Of a stretch of 64,000 nucleotides of DNA, positions 16,888-25,019 are shown piece by piece. The stretch is taken from the NCBI RefSeq assembly GCF_008806975.1, contig NZ_CP031728.1, forward strand, positions 1,922,001 to 1,986,000. Reading direction: 5' to 3'. The notes below the pieces were generated by a model. It made no database searches. It was not told the origin of the DNA and saw nothing but the letters and a program-made list of their open reading frames with translations. How positions within the stretch are numbered: the first letter of the stretch is position 1; each line of letters begins with the position of its first letter. The translations under genes were made by a program, and so were the position numbers. This stretch comes from Cellvibrio sp. KY-GH-1 (GTDB lineage Bacteria > Pseudomonadota > Gammaproteobacteria > Pseudomonadales > Cellvibrionaceae).

Positions 16888-17547
16888 ATGGCTTCTTCGC
16901 AACATGTGAATACTCAATCGGCGGACCGTCCTTTAAAAGGCCTTTTAATGGGTAAGGGGGCGGCGGGACTTTCTGACAAGATTCGCACAGTGCTGCGCAA
17001 AATGCAGCTGGTGCAACAAGCAATGAAAGATCTGGAAACGCAACAACGCCTCAGTCGGGAAACTGCCGGGTCGGAATGCATTGAGCTGTATCTGGCAACC
17101 AACCTGCGCACGCAGCTGTTGAATGACGATATTGATACCGTCAAACATTTATCGGCCGCTGAATTATCGTTTGAGCATACCAAGCGCCCTATGGCACTGG
17201 AATGGCGAGCCAGACGGGAATTTGCACTGGCATACGGTTACGGCAACACAGCACGCATTCATGCGTTTAATCCACAGCATGACCACTATTGCACTGTGCG
17301 GGAGTATGTGAGCAAACAATCCCCCGAGTATTACGAAGTGCTTGCTGGTTACGATGTCGTCCGCGTGACATTAAACAACTCTGTGAAATCTCTTCGCAAA
17401 ACCATTCTGGATCTGAACTCAGTGAGTGAGGAATCGCGATACCCAGACGATGTAGCCAAAGAGGCTGAAAAGCTATCTCGTCGATTGTTCAAAACACTGC
17501 CGGGCTTTCAGGAACTGACCGATGTTTTGAACCAGTTATACGCATGA
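16888..17547 (+). CDS. Hypothetical protein, possibly DUF3158-like
   Basis: 219 residues from the ATG at 16888, preferred over 16834 because an AAGG box precedes it. Soluble and helical; PLKGLLMGKGAAGLSDKI near the start resembles the short proteins called DUF3158 in PFGI-1-class islands, but the match is from memory and weak. A GAGCATTTT/AAAATGCT hairpin lies between this gene and the previous one and may attenuate transcription. Confidence 0.5.
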   Translation: MASSQHVNTQSADRPLKGLLMGKGAAGLSDKIRTVLRKMQLVQQAMKDLETQQRLSRETAGSECIELYLATNLRTQLLNDDIDTVKHLSAAELSFEHTKRPMALEWRARREFALAYGYGNTARIHAFNPQHDHYCTVREYVSKQSPEYYEVLAGYDVVRVTLNNSVKSLRKTILDLNSVSEESRYPDDVAKEAEKLSRRLFKTLPGFQELTDVLNQLYA

Positions 17548-17587
17548 ATTTTGATAATGCAATTTGGAATCAATCGTCGAGGTGGTT

Positions 17588-17845
17588 ATGACAAAGACAG
17601 TTGAGATACACCCAGAAGTACTTAAGGAATTGGAATACATTGTGGCGTTACATAAGGAACACGGTGCGCCAAGCTCAATGGAAACAGTTGAAGATTTGGT
17701 GAGCTTTGTACTGGCATCAGTTGCGGATGGCAGTCGCCGCCCTGGAGCATGGGAGCGTCAATTACTCACCATGATGGGGTTGGTTGCTGATTGCGCTGAG
17801 CATGAACAATACCGCTCCAGTTATGGGATGCCCGAAGACAAATAA
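17588..17845 (+). CDS. Small hypothetical protein
   Basis: 85 residues from ATG 17588, which has a GAGG box seven bases upstream. It reads as two or three helices: EIHPEVLKELEYIVALHKEHG and a METVEDLVSFVLASVADGSRRPG stretch that resembles ribbon-helix-helix or antitoxin-type small proteins, though no firm family is recognised. It lies just upstream of the second operator-like palindrome. Confidence 0.6.
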   Translation: MTKTVEIHPEVLKELEYIVALHKEHGAPSSMETVEDLVSFVLASVADGSRRPGAWERQLLTMMGLVADCAEHEQYRSSYGMPEDK

Positions 17846-17854
17846 CCGGCGATT

Positions 17855-17870
17855 CATGTCTCGGAACACG
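17855..17870. promoter_or_regulatory. Operator-like palindrome, copy 2 (CATGTCTCGGAACACG)
   Basis: Differs from the ideal CGTGTCTCGGGACACG at two symmetric positions. It sits in the 57-base gap before the membrane protein at 17903, where an operator would control that gene. Confidence 0.55.
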
Positions 17871-17902
17871 AATTATGCAAATAGCTAAAGGCAGCAAAAG
17901 AA

Positions 17903-18322
17903 ATGAATGAATTAAAACTTCTAGCAGTTAGCGTAGCGGCGTTAATGATTGGCATTTTTATAGGTGTTAAATACAAACAATCCTACATCGATAAGCTGAA
18001 AGCAGACCACAAATTAGCGTTTCAATACTGGGATCAAAAAGTAGGAGGAACAACGCTATGGAATGGAGAAATGGTCAATTATAACTTGCGCACCTTTGAC
18101 GGTGGCAGAACCTGGTATCAGGTTGAATTCGATGATGAGTGGAGAATGAAAATTCTTGGCAATGTAGATGATCTTTTTCCGGGTCTTATCGAAACCCTTG
18201 ATGGAATTGATGCGTTAACCGATCACGTAAGAGAGAACGGCGCTATTACGCTCAAAGATGGCCTGCATGGACAAGAGGCTCAATTACTAAGAAGCGCCGG
18301 GTTTGATGTAATGGCCAAGTAA
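17903..18322 (+). CDS. Hypothetical single-pass membrane protein
   Basis: 139 residues. One N-terminal membrane helix (about 5-24: LLAVSVAALMIGIFIGV) followed by a soluble domain with WYQVEFDDEWRMKILGNVDDLFPGLIETLDGIDALTDHV split over residues 70-115. N-in orientation is unclear. No family recognised. It is preceded by GCAAAAGAAATG without a strong ribosome binding site and by the second operator-like palindrome. Confidence 0.6.
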   Translation: MNELKLLAVSVAALMIGIFIGVKYKQSYIDKLKADHKLAFQYWDQKVGGTTLWNGEMVNYNLRTFDGGRTWYQVEFDDEWRMKILGNVDDLFPGLIETLDGIDALTDHVRENGAITLKDGLHGQEAQLLRSAGFDVMAK

Positions 18323-18349
18323 GCCGTGATTGAATCGGAAATATCCGCC

Positions 18350-18571
18350 ATGAGTCGAATTATTTGTATTACGGGTTGGTTCGATATCTATAACCGACAA
18401 GGTACTAAGACAGGGGAAAAAGAATTCACCGTATCCAATGGAATCAATGAAGACACAGGTGATGCAGTAGTGCTGCCTTGCGAACATCCAGACAAATTGG
18501 GGGCGGTATGGGATGAAGGTATACGGGAGTATGTTCTTATAAACAAAATCGTGTCTCGGGACACAGATTGA
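18350..18571 (+). CDS. Small hypothetical protein
   Basis: 73 residues from ATG 18350. The pattern ICITGWFDIYNRQGTKTG followed by PDKLGAVWDEGIREYVLI looks like a small beta-rich domain. No family recognised. Its last codons overlap the third operator-like palindrome. The start has only a weak CGGAAA box, so the reading is less certain than its neighbours. Confidence 0.45.
   Translation: MSRIICITGWFDIYNRQGTKTGEKEFTVSNGINEDTGDAVVLPCEHPDKLGAVWDEGIREYVLINKIVSRDTD
18550..18565. promoter_or_regulatory. Operator-like palindrome, copy 3 (CGTGTCTCGGGACACA)
   Basis: Within the last codons of the small ORF at 18350 and about 90 bases upstream of the relaxase-tail-like gene at 18657. Fifteen of the 16 bases match the symmetric consensus. 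Confidence 0.55.
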
Positions 18572-18656
18572 AACTGTCATTATTTATTCCACACCGGCAC
18601 CATTGTTTCATCATCTTTTAGGTCAGCGAAAGTCTAAAACATTATTGGGACTCCAC

Positions 18657-19223
18657 ATGGCTAACAAATATCTTCAAAAATATTCATTGCACAATTTGGC
18701 ATCGAAAATCTATGCTCTTCTACAGCTCGCACATCAACCAGCCACACCATTACTAACTGCAAATGCTACCGAGCCTAAGACAATCATGAGTTTGTGGCTA
18801 GGCACTGGAGATGCCCCGCTACCAATGGATCCCGTTGAAAGGCGGGAGTATTTATTGAAAGGCGAGGTATTTCTAAGCTGGTTAGTGACTCGATTGAACA
18901 ATCAAGTACTGTCCGTTAATCATTCGACTGCGGCAGTCCATATTGTAGATCAAGGCGTGTTTTTATTAGCGCCTCGTATCTTCAGGCTATATCTTCATCT
19001 GCACCAGCTGGATGAGTGTTTGCATAGAAAGCTGTCCAAAAATTTTTCCCGTTTGCAAATTCACAAACGTAAAGGCGACATAAATCTGCACCAATACCAC
19101 CTCAAGCGTGCACCCCATAAGGTATTGAATGGCTGGTTAATTCCATTTAAAGAAATATACGCACCTGATATCCCGGCAATCAATCCCTATCTAGTGCGCA
19201 CATCATCGGGTGATTCTGAATGA
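18657..19223 (+). CDS. Stand-alone relaxase C-terminal domain (TraI_2_C/DUF1528-like)
   Basis: 188 residues from ATG 18657 (GGGA box upstream). Residues about 75-175 align with the tail of the MobH relaxase: FLSWLVTRL against FLSWLQRGL, VHIVDQGVFLLAPRIFRLYL against VHIVEDGIFLLAPAIFKTFL, and NGWLIPFKEIYA against NGWLLPFNVIYE. The catalytic domain is absent. It overlaps the DnaT-like gene by four bases, so the two probably work together in replication or in loading DNA. Confidence 0.82.
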   Translation: MANKYLQKYSLHNLASKIYALLQLAHQPATPLLTANATEPKTIMSLWLGTGDAPLPMDPVERREYLLKGEVFLSWLVTRLNNQVLSVNHSTAAVHIVDQGVFLLAPRIFRLYLHLHQLDECLHRKLSKNFSRLQIHKRKGDINLHQYHLKRAPHKVLNGWLIPFKEIYAPDIPAINPYLVRTSSGDSE

Positions 19224-20020
19224 ATACCTTTTCAGATAAATGGCAACCAGACAATGCATTGATTCAACGCATTTGTTCATTCGCAATCCCTGAACATTAC
19301 ATCAAAGAACAGGTTCAGCTTTTCAATCAAGAAGTACCACAACTTTCAACAAATCAGCCTGATGTTTTTTTAAAGTTTGTCATGGCTCGTTGGCGGTGCC
19401 GAGCAGCTACAACGAACCCAGGCGTAAGTGATGAGTCATATTCAGCGGCCGCCCTACCCCAAGCAACCCGAATGACCACCACATGGCGCCCAAGCGAAGA
19501 CACCATGGCCTTGATCACAGGCATATTAGGGATCAATCAGGCTTTTGCTGAAGATGCAGTGCCAGAATTTGTCATTTACTGGATGGAACGCGGAACCATA
19601 GAAGCATCCTGGAATGGCAAATTTATACAGCACGTAAAAAACCAATGGAGCAGGTTTAACAACTTGCCCCAATCAGGTGTAACCGCCACTCCAATTAGCA
19701 GTGATTGGCAGCCATGCAATGAGGCAGTTGAAATATTGCGTCACGCAAACATGGATGATGATTTTATCCATAAGCTGGTACCGGAATTCATTTTGTACTG
19801 GAAGGAAACGCAGCGCTGCTATCCCTCCTGGAATACCAAGTTCATCCAGCATGCAAAATTCAAATGGGCCAAGCAATTTGCGTTTGCCAAAATTAAACGC
19901 GGCAATCGCCATGTCGATTCAAACCGCCCACGCAGTACTCGCGACATCCCGCTGCTGGAAAACCTGCTCGACAAGAGTTGGGCGGATGGATTAATGCTCA
20001 ACGGGTCGGCATTCAAATAA
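19220..20020 (+). CDS. Protein with three DnaT-like ssDNA-binding repeats
   Basis: 266 residues. Three copies of the DnaT_2-type pattern W-x-P-x(n)-F-x-x-Y-W-x(n)-S-W-x-x-K-F-x-x-H-x-K: residues about 7-60 (divergent), 88-148 (TWRPSEDTMALI, EFVIYWMERG, SWNGKFIQHVKNQW) and 152-215 (DWQPCNEAVEIL, EFILYWKETQ, SWNTKFIQHAKFKW). In E. coli DnaT this domain binds ssDNA during primosome assembly. A basic tail follows. Likely a plasmid-borne primosome or replication loading factor. Confidence 0.75.
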   Translation: MNTFSDKWQPDNALIQRICSFAIPEHYIKEQVQLFNQEVPQLSTNQPDVFLKFVMARWRCRAATTNPGVSDESYSAAALPQATRMTTTWRPSEDTMALITGILGINQAFAEDAVPEFVIYWMERGTIEASWNGKFIQHVKNQWSRFNNLPQSGVTATPISSDWQPCNEAVEILRHANMDDDFIHKLVPEFILYWKETQRCYPSWNTKFIQHAKFKWAKQFAFAKIKRGNRHVDSNRPRSTRDIPLLENLLDKSWADGLMLNGSAFK

Positions 20021-20039
20021 CCAAACTTTTTGAGGAACC

Positions 20040-20531
20040 ATGATGATTAAAATATTGACTGCAAAAGACCTGGCATACTTGCCGGACATGGGAAAGCAAT
20101 TATTGTTTGAGTACATGAACGATCTGGAACGCCGCCATGAAACATTATTAGGAATGGCTTATATTTTTGTGTGGATCTCCATGATCACCTTGTTGGTAGT
20201 ATTCTCAGAAACAACACCGAACAACGTACCTTTTACTTCAGTCACTAACATTGTGATTACGGTTGTTGCGGCCATCATCTTCTCCTTGTCTGTTTTCTTT
20301 TTAGTCTATCTACGGAAGCCTTGGAAATATTCTTTCTATAACAAGCGAGTACTCTCAGCCCGACTGTTTTTCCTGCAGCATTTCAACATGGACGTTAGCA
20401 AATTAACGCCAAGCGACATCTGGCACGGTGTTGTTGTAGATCGTGCAAATCAAGCAAAAGTAAATGGTAGCTATTTGACGTTTGTACAGCAGTCTGGAGA
20501 TGCGTCTAAAAAAGCTCAGAATCAAAATTGA
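20040..20531 (+). CDS. Hypothetical inner-membrane protein with two helices
   Basis: 163 residues with two membrane helices (about 41-62 and 73-97) flanked by charged soluble ends. The N-terminal LPDMGKQLLFEYMNDLERRHETLL is amphipathic. No family recognised. Start ATG at 20040 has GAGG five bases upstream; the next codon is also ATG. It forms a small group with the next single-pass protein between the replication genes. Confidence 0.6.
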   Translation: MMIKILTAKDLAYLPDMGKQLLFEYMNDLERRHETLLGMAYIFVWISMITLLVVFSETTPNNVPFTSVTNIVITVVAAIIFSLSVFFLVYLRKPWKYSFYNKRVLSARLFFLQHFNMDVSKLTPSDIWHGVVVDRANQAKVNGSYLTFVQQSGDASKKAQNQN

Positions 20532-20561
20532 TTCATGAATAGCTAATCTCGGAGAATGATA

Positions 20562-20948
20562 ATGAGCTCAGGAAATGATCACAATAATTCCGAATACATT
20601 CCTTTTGTGGATAAGATTCCGGTACAAAAAATATTTATAGCAATATTTTCAGCTTTATTCATCATTGCTTGTTTCGATGAATGGAAGCGAATACAGCATG
20701 AGCACTTCGCGAAGGATCAATGGGAAACCCTCATGGACAAAGGGTACGCGCATCAAACACTGGTGACCACCTATCGTGACTGCAGAAAATCCACATCAAA
20801 AATGGTTGAGGAATGCCTGATCATTACCAATGACTACGCTAAGTCAGTTGGCTTACAAGATGAATCCGTTTGGGTCATTCGCGATATAAAATTGACATCT
20901 GACACCATCAAGGCAGGACACTTTTTTACTCAACGAAAAGTGCATTAA
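20562..20948 (+). CDS. Hypothetical single-pass membrane protein
   Basis: 128 residues from ATG 20562, seven bases after GGAG; the ATG at 20556 is too close to that box. One membrane helix (about 22-41). The C-terminal soluble part includes two cysteines (DCRKSTSKMVEECLII). Stop and the next start touch (TAAATGG), so it is in an operon with the KorB/ParB-like gene. Confidence 0.6.
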   Translation: MSSGNDHNNSEYIPFVDKIPVQKIFIAIFSALFIIACFDEWKRIQHEHFAKDQWETLMDKGYAHQTLVTTYRDCRKSTSKMVEECLIITNDYAKSVGLQDESVWVIRDIKLTSDTIKAGHFFTQRKVH

Positions 20949-21473
20949 ATGGAAACGCAAGATTGGTTAAATACGCTAAAGCACAGCACCGACTGTCGGG
21001 TAAAAGTTAACCTGATCGGCCAGCTCGCCGACGCAGGCATCAAAAATGCTGTCATTTCCAAACAATCAAAACTCCCGGATTACCAGGTACGGCATTACCT
21101 TCGGGTATACCGCAATCTGGTACCGGAAGTAATGAGTTTATTTCAGGCTGGAAAAATTACCTTTTCAATGGTGAGAGCCATTGCCTCCCTTGCACCCAAG
21201 AAGCAGGAAAAAGCAGCGCGGGACGCGATTGCCAAGTGCACAAGTGTAAGTAAATTTCGCAACAAACTGAAAGGCAGTAGCGATCAAAAACTGACTGCAG
21301 AGCTTGAACGCCAGAGTGAGCATTACTCAGGTGTAACAGGCCTGGATATCACTATCAAAGCGGACAAACATAATCCCAACGCAGGCCTATGGGTGATTCG
21401 ATATTCAGATCTCAATATGTACGACGTGATCGCTGAAAAGTTAGCCCCGGGGAAAAGCTATAACGATTTTTGA
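20949..21473 (+). CDS. ParB/KorB-like HTH protein, possibly shortened by an in-frame TGA
   Basis: 174 residues. Residues about 20-110 resemble the helix-turn-helix region of ParB/KorB proteins: LADAGIKNAVISKQSKLPDYQ, VRHYLRVYRNLVPEV and GKITFSMVRAIASLAPK. A nuclease-like N-terminal ParB domain is absent. After the TGA at 21471 the same frame continues open for 47 plausible codons to 21617, so the gene may carry a premature stop. Likely a DNA-binding maintenance regulator and a candidate reader of the nearby operator-like palindromes (inference). Confidence 0.65.
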   Translation: METQDWLNTLKHSTDCRVKVNLIGQLADAGIKNAVISKQSKLPDYQVRHYLRVYRNLVPEVMSLFQAGKITFSMVRAIASLAPKKQEKAARDAIAKCTSVSKFRNKLKGSSDQKLTAELERQSEHYSGVTGLDITIKADKHNPNAGLWVIRYSDLNMYDVIAEKLAPGKSYNDF

Positions 21474-21617
21474 GAGAAACACACTATTCATGTTGCACAA
21501 GCCGCTTACGATTTGATTGCGGTTTTCAGTGACGACCCTCCCTACAATGATCGTGTTGCTGGAACCTTCAACGTATCCCAAGCGACACACGAAACATCAT
21601 ACTTTGGCGCTCGTTGA
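21474..21617 (+). other. In-frame open extension of the ParB-like gene after TGA
   Basis: 47 codons (EKHTIHVAQAAYDLIAVF to TSYFGAR) follow the TGA at 21471-21473 without a frame change and end in TGA at 21615-21617, exactly where a strong terminator hairpin begins. The composition is protein-like (helix with AAYDLIAVF). The arrangement suggests that the ancestral gene ended at 21617. Confidence 0.5.
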
Positions 21618-21628
21618 GCGCCTTTTTT
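21606..21628 (+). terminator. Rho-independent terminator
   Basis: Stem GGCGCTC/GAGCGCC with a three-base loop and a run of six T. It ends the replication-module transcript before the SSB-like gene; its stem overlaps the second stop codon of the ParB-like frame. Confidence 0.9.
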
Positions 21629-21733
21629 ATTTGTACAGGCGGAGCACATTTTCTGACTGTTTTACTGTTTTCATTTAAGGAATGATGCAGCCGCTTTTCA
21701 GTCACGAATCCACTGATCAACGAGGCATACCCT

Positions 21734-22210
21734 ATGGGAAATTATTTTGCGGGTGAAGGTAATTTAGGAAGCGCACCAACACTATCGTATGTACCGATAA
21801 AAAACGGTACAGAACAAAAAGCGGTTTTGAAGTTTTCAGCACGCTTCAACGTGGACAAATTAAATCAAGCCACAGGTGAGTATGAAGATTCAGGCGGTTT
21901 TTGGGGCAAGGTGGAAATTTGGGGCAAACGCGCAGAAATTTTCAACGAACATTTGATTAAAGGCGCTCGCGTATATGTTGCTGGCTCACAGAGTCAAGAA
22001 ACTTATGTAGCCACCAAAGGTGCATACAAAGGCCAAGAGCGCACCGTTATCGTGATAACAGCTGACGTAGTTGCAATTGTGCCGCTGGGTATTGAAAAAA
22101 TTATTTATGCCGAGCGCAAAGGTCAGACCAACGGAAATACTGGCGGCGATAGTTTTGATTATGCGAACCAAAACATACCGCATAACTACGAAGACGAAAT
22201 TCCCGAATAA
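21734..22210 (+). CDS. STY4534-family ICE replication protein (SSB-like OB fold)
   Basis: 158 residues. The start MGNYFAGEGNLGSAP and the GGFWGKVEIWGKRAE and GARVYVAGSQ segments match the STY4534 family, single-stranded DNA-binding-like proteins of PFGI-1/SPI-7 islands. The OB-fold domain covers about 1-125; the tail is acidic and ends DEIPE, like the partner-binding tip of SSB. It begins a new transcription unit after the terminator at 21.6 kb and stands 21 bases from the topoisomerase gene. Confidence 0.85.
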   Translation: MGNYFAGEGNLGSAPTLSYVPIKNGTEQKAVLKFSARFNVDKLNQATGEYEDSGGFWGKVEIWGKRAEIFNEHLIKGARVYVAGSQSQETYVATKGAYKGQERTVIVITADVVAIVPLGIEKIIYAERKGQTNGNTGGDSFDYANQNIPHNYEDEIPE

Positions 22211-22231
22211 CCACGGATAAGGACGCCCAGG

Positions 22232-24217
22232 ATGTCTACCTTACTGATCGTTGAAAGTCCGGCGAAAGCCAAGAAAATGCGGGAGTATTTTCCCACGTTT
22301 AAAATCCTGGCTACGCTGGGCCATATCAAGGATTTGCCGGTAGACACCATGGGTGTCGAACCACCGCATCACAAACCGCAATGGCAAACCATTCACGGCA
22401 AAGGCAAGGTTGTTAAAGACATTACCGATGCCGCCAAAAAAGCCACCATTATCTATGTCGCCACTGACCTTGATCGCGAGGGTGAAGCGATTGCAGGACA
22501 TGTGGTCAACGAATTGGGCAATACCCATAAAACCAAGATATCCCGCATTACCTTTGATGAGATTTCCAAGAAAGCACTTGAAATAGCGATTGCCAACAAA
22601 CGCCAAATCAATTGGGCGTTGGTCAGGGCACAAGAAGCACGCCGTGTGCTGGATCGCTATGTTGGGTACCTGATCACCCGGGAACTCAATGCCAAATTTA
22701 AATCCCTGGGTATCAATCATTTTTTTACCGGTGGACGCGTTCAGTCCGTTGTATTGCGGCTGATCGTTGAACGCCATCTCGCTATCCAGGCATTTAAACC
22801 TGTTGAGCACTTTGGTGTAACAGCAACGCTTAAACATGCGGGTATAAGCTTTACTGCCACTTGGGTGAACGGATTACCCCCCGGTCAATTGATGACTGAT
22901 CGTGCGCGGGCAGAAATGATCGAAAAGCGCACCAAGGCATTAATTGTCGATGCGGTTAATCAAAAGCCCAAGCAAATCTCACCACCCGTACCATTGACCT
23001 CCAGCGCCTTTGTGCAGCTGATGGCAACAAAACTCAAGCTAACCACTAAACAATCCATGGCGGCCGCGCAGAAGCTGTTTGAGGCCGGTTTAATTACCTA
23101 TCACCGCACTGATAGCCCCAACATATCAAAAGACTTTATTGAGCAGATACGGGCATTCGCCCGAGGCAAGCAATTACCCCTACCGTTACAGGCACCGTTT
23201 CACAAAGCCAAAGACAGCGCACAGCAAGCGCATGAATGTATACGGGTCACTGATATTAACTTGCTGGTATTGGGCCCCGAGATTGACGATAAGATCATGC
23301 GCGACGTGTATTCCTGGATATGGAAAGTCACTCTGGAATCGCAATTGAGCGCGGGTGAAGACATTCTGACAACCGTGCAATTTCACAATGAGGCAATGGA
23401 TTTTTTCAAAACCAATGCCACCCGCATGAAGACTGCAGGCTGGCGAAATGCTGCTGAAAAGTGCATACCCATTACGTCACTGTCCACCAGTGAGGACGAA
23501 GAGGAAGAACCTCCTGTTTCACTACCGGATTTAAAAATTGGTGAACGTATTGCCTGTGAATCCGTGAAGCTCGATGTCAAATATACAGAACCACCGTTGG
23601 TATACACCGAAAAATCCCTGGTAAAAGAATTGGATCGCCTGGGAATTGGTAGACCATCCACCTATGCCACCATTATTGAGCGCATCGTCACGCTGGATTA
23701 TGTGACACGGCATAAAACACTGAAATTTACACCCACACCCAAAGGCATCGCGGTTATCCATTTATTGAAAAATTATTTTTCATTTATGGAATACCTATAC
23801 ACCGCCGACATTGAAGAGTCGTTCGACAAAATTGCCTCACGAAAAGCAGACTACTTACCTGTGATAAGTCATGCCCATGATGCATTGCTGCAGGAGATTG
23901 AAAAATTCCGTGCTGCAGCAATCCCTGATCAGGTTAAAGCCCTGATTTCCCAATTCGCAAACGACCAAAGCGCATCAAAAACACCCGAGAAAACATCCAC
24001 TAAAAAAACTGCCACTCAAACCACTGCTAAACCAGCCAGTAATAAATCGCCCACAACAGGCACCGTAAAAGTGGGCGACAAATGCCCGGAGTGCCAGAAA
24101 GGAACAATGGTGTTACGCACCATTAACAGTGGAAAAAATCAAGGCAAAGAATTCAAGGGCTGCACCAGCTTCCCTACGTGTCGCTTCTTTTCCTGGGCAC
24201 AAGGTAGCAATGCATGA
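22232..24217 (+). CDS. Type IA DNA topoisomerase (TopA-like)
   Basis: 661 residues. The TOPRIM start LLIVESPAKAKKMREYF and the ATDLDREGEAIAGH motif give the metal site, and GLITYHRTDS carries the catalytic Tyr290. Near the C-terminus (about 617-650) is a zinc-ribbon with CPEC and CTSFPTC. The sequence is nearer to TopA than to the TopB usual in some PFGI-1 elements. It removes negative supercoils or decatenates plasmid copies. It overlaps the next gene by four bases. Confidence 0.92.
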   Translation: MSTLLIVESPAKAKKMREYFPTFKILATLGHIKDLPVDTMGVEPPHHKPQWQTIHGKGKVVKDITDAAKKATIIYVATDLDREGEAIAGHVVNELGNTHKTKISRITFDEISKKALEIAIANKRQINWALVRAQEARRVLDRYVGYLITRELNAKFKSLGINHFFTGGRVQSVVLRLIVERHLAIQAFKPVEHFGVTATLKHAGISFTATWVNGLPPGQLMTDRARAEMIEKRTKALIVDAVNQKPKQISPPVPLTSSAFVQLMATKLKLTTKQSMAAAQKLFEAGLITYHRTDSPNISKDFIEQIRAFARGKQLPLPLQAPFHKAKDSAQQAHECIRVTDINLLVLGPEIDDKIMRDVYSWIWKVTLESQLSAGEDILTTVQFHNEAMDFFKTNATRMKTAGWRNAAEKCIPITSLSTSEDEEEEPPVSLPDLKIGERIACESVKLDVKYTEPPLVYTEKSLVKELDRLGIGRPSTYATIIERIVTLDYVTRHKTLKFTPTPKGIAVIHLLKNYFSFMEYLYTADIEESFDKIASRKADYLPVISHAHDALLQEIEKFRAAAIPDQVKALISQFANDQSASKTPEKTSTKKTATQTTAKPASNKSPTTGTVKVGDKCPECQKGTMVLRTINSGKNQGKEFKGCTSFPTCRFFSWAQGSNA

Positions 24218-24606
24218 ATGATCAAATTTCACGAGACGTCATTGAACGAGCAATGAAACAACTATCAGCGCGAGCGGATGAGATTCGAAGAATTATTTAT
24301 CTGCATCCTGCTGCAGAACTCCATTCGCTGCATCAGGAAGTCCGTGCGCGCATGAGTGCATCGCAGGGCGCTCTCAATTCTGATTTAAATCAATTTCTTG
24401 AAGGCGCAGTTATTCGCGAACGCGAGTTGAAAAAATTGATTTCCCTGCAGCGCAAGACAGCAGCGCTGAGTCTCGAGCTGCTTAGCATCGAGCAGCAATT
24501 AGAACATCTCAACCAGGAGCTACTTCTGGCTGCGGGATCCGCTTCACCAACAACACAGGAAACACTCACTCAGGAGATTACACCATGCAAATCCGCCGCA
24601 AATTAG
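24214..24606 (+). CDS. Hypothetical helical coiled-coil protein
   Basis: 130 residues, almost wholly helical and charged (LHSLHQEVRARMSASQG, LKKLISLQRKTAALSLELLSIEQQLEHLNQEL split across 75-115), with heptad-like leucines. No family recognised. The start overlaps the topoisomerase stop (ATGA) and its own end overlaps the PilL start by 22 bases, so the three are coupled. Confidence 0.6.
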   Translation: MNDQISRDVIERAMKQLSARADEIRRIIYLHPAAELHSLHQEVRARMSASQGALNSDLNQFLEGAVIRERELKKLISLQRKTAALSLELLSIEQQLEHLNQELLLAAGSASPTTQETLTQEITPCKSAAN

Positions 24607-25016
24607 TCTTACTCGCCTTGCTGTGCAGCAGTACGGCCGTACAAGCAGAACAACGTGAGAACCAGGTTCGAACTGACCGCTACACACTGGTAACGGCTGA
24701 GGCACGAGCTGACCAAAAATCACCGCTCAAATCCATTGTGAATTTGTCGCTAGGCAAAGATGTATCGATGGTGGGTGATGCCTTGCGAGAAGTATTAAAA
24801 GGATCCGGCTATCGCTGGCAGAGCCCGGATGGCCAAGACCAACTGCTGAACACATTACCGCTACCGTCGGTGATCCGGGAATTAGGCCCGGTGACATTGA
24901 ATGATGCTTTACAGACGATTGCGGGCGAAGCCTGGCAATTGCGTAGCGACACGCTACATCGAGTTATCTGGTTCGACGTGAAAGAAACCCAGCATTCCCT
25001 GTCACTGCAGGAGTAA
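24585..25016 (+). CDS. pilL: PilL-type conjugative protein (TIGR03748-like), orphan
   Basis: 143 residues with a signal peptide ending VQAEQ. The segments DRYTLVTAEARADQKSPLKSI, VGDALREVLKGSGYRWQ and LGPVTLNDALQTIAGEAWQL match the PilL N-terminal family (TIGR03748) of PFGI-1-class ICEs, an outer-membrane secretin-associated domain of the thin type IV pilus. No other pilus genes (secretin, PilO-V, prepilin peptidase) are seen in the window. It is followed three bases later by csrA. Confidence 0.8.
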   Translation: MQIRRKLVLLALLCSSTAVQAEQRENQVRTDRYTLVTAEARADQKSPLKSIVNLSLGKDVSMVGDALREVLKGSGYRWQSPDGQDQLLNTLPLPSVIRELGPVTLNDALQTIAGEAWQLRSDTLHRVIWFDVKETQHSLSLQE

Positions 25017-25019
25017 GTC

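Noticed and set aside
21471..21473. TGA as selenocysteine or recoded tryptophan
   Set aside because: No SECIS-like hairpin directly downstream and TGA is used as a normal stop in other genes here, so a nonsense mutation is simpler.
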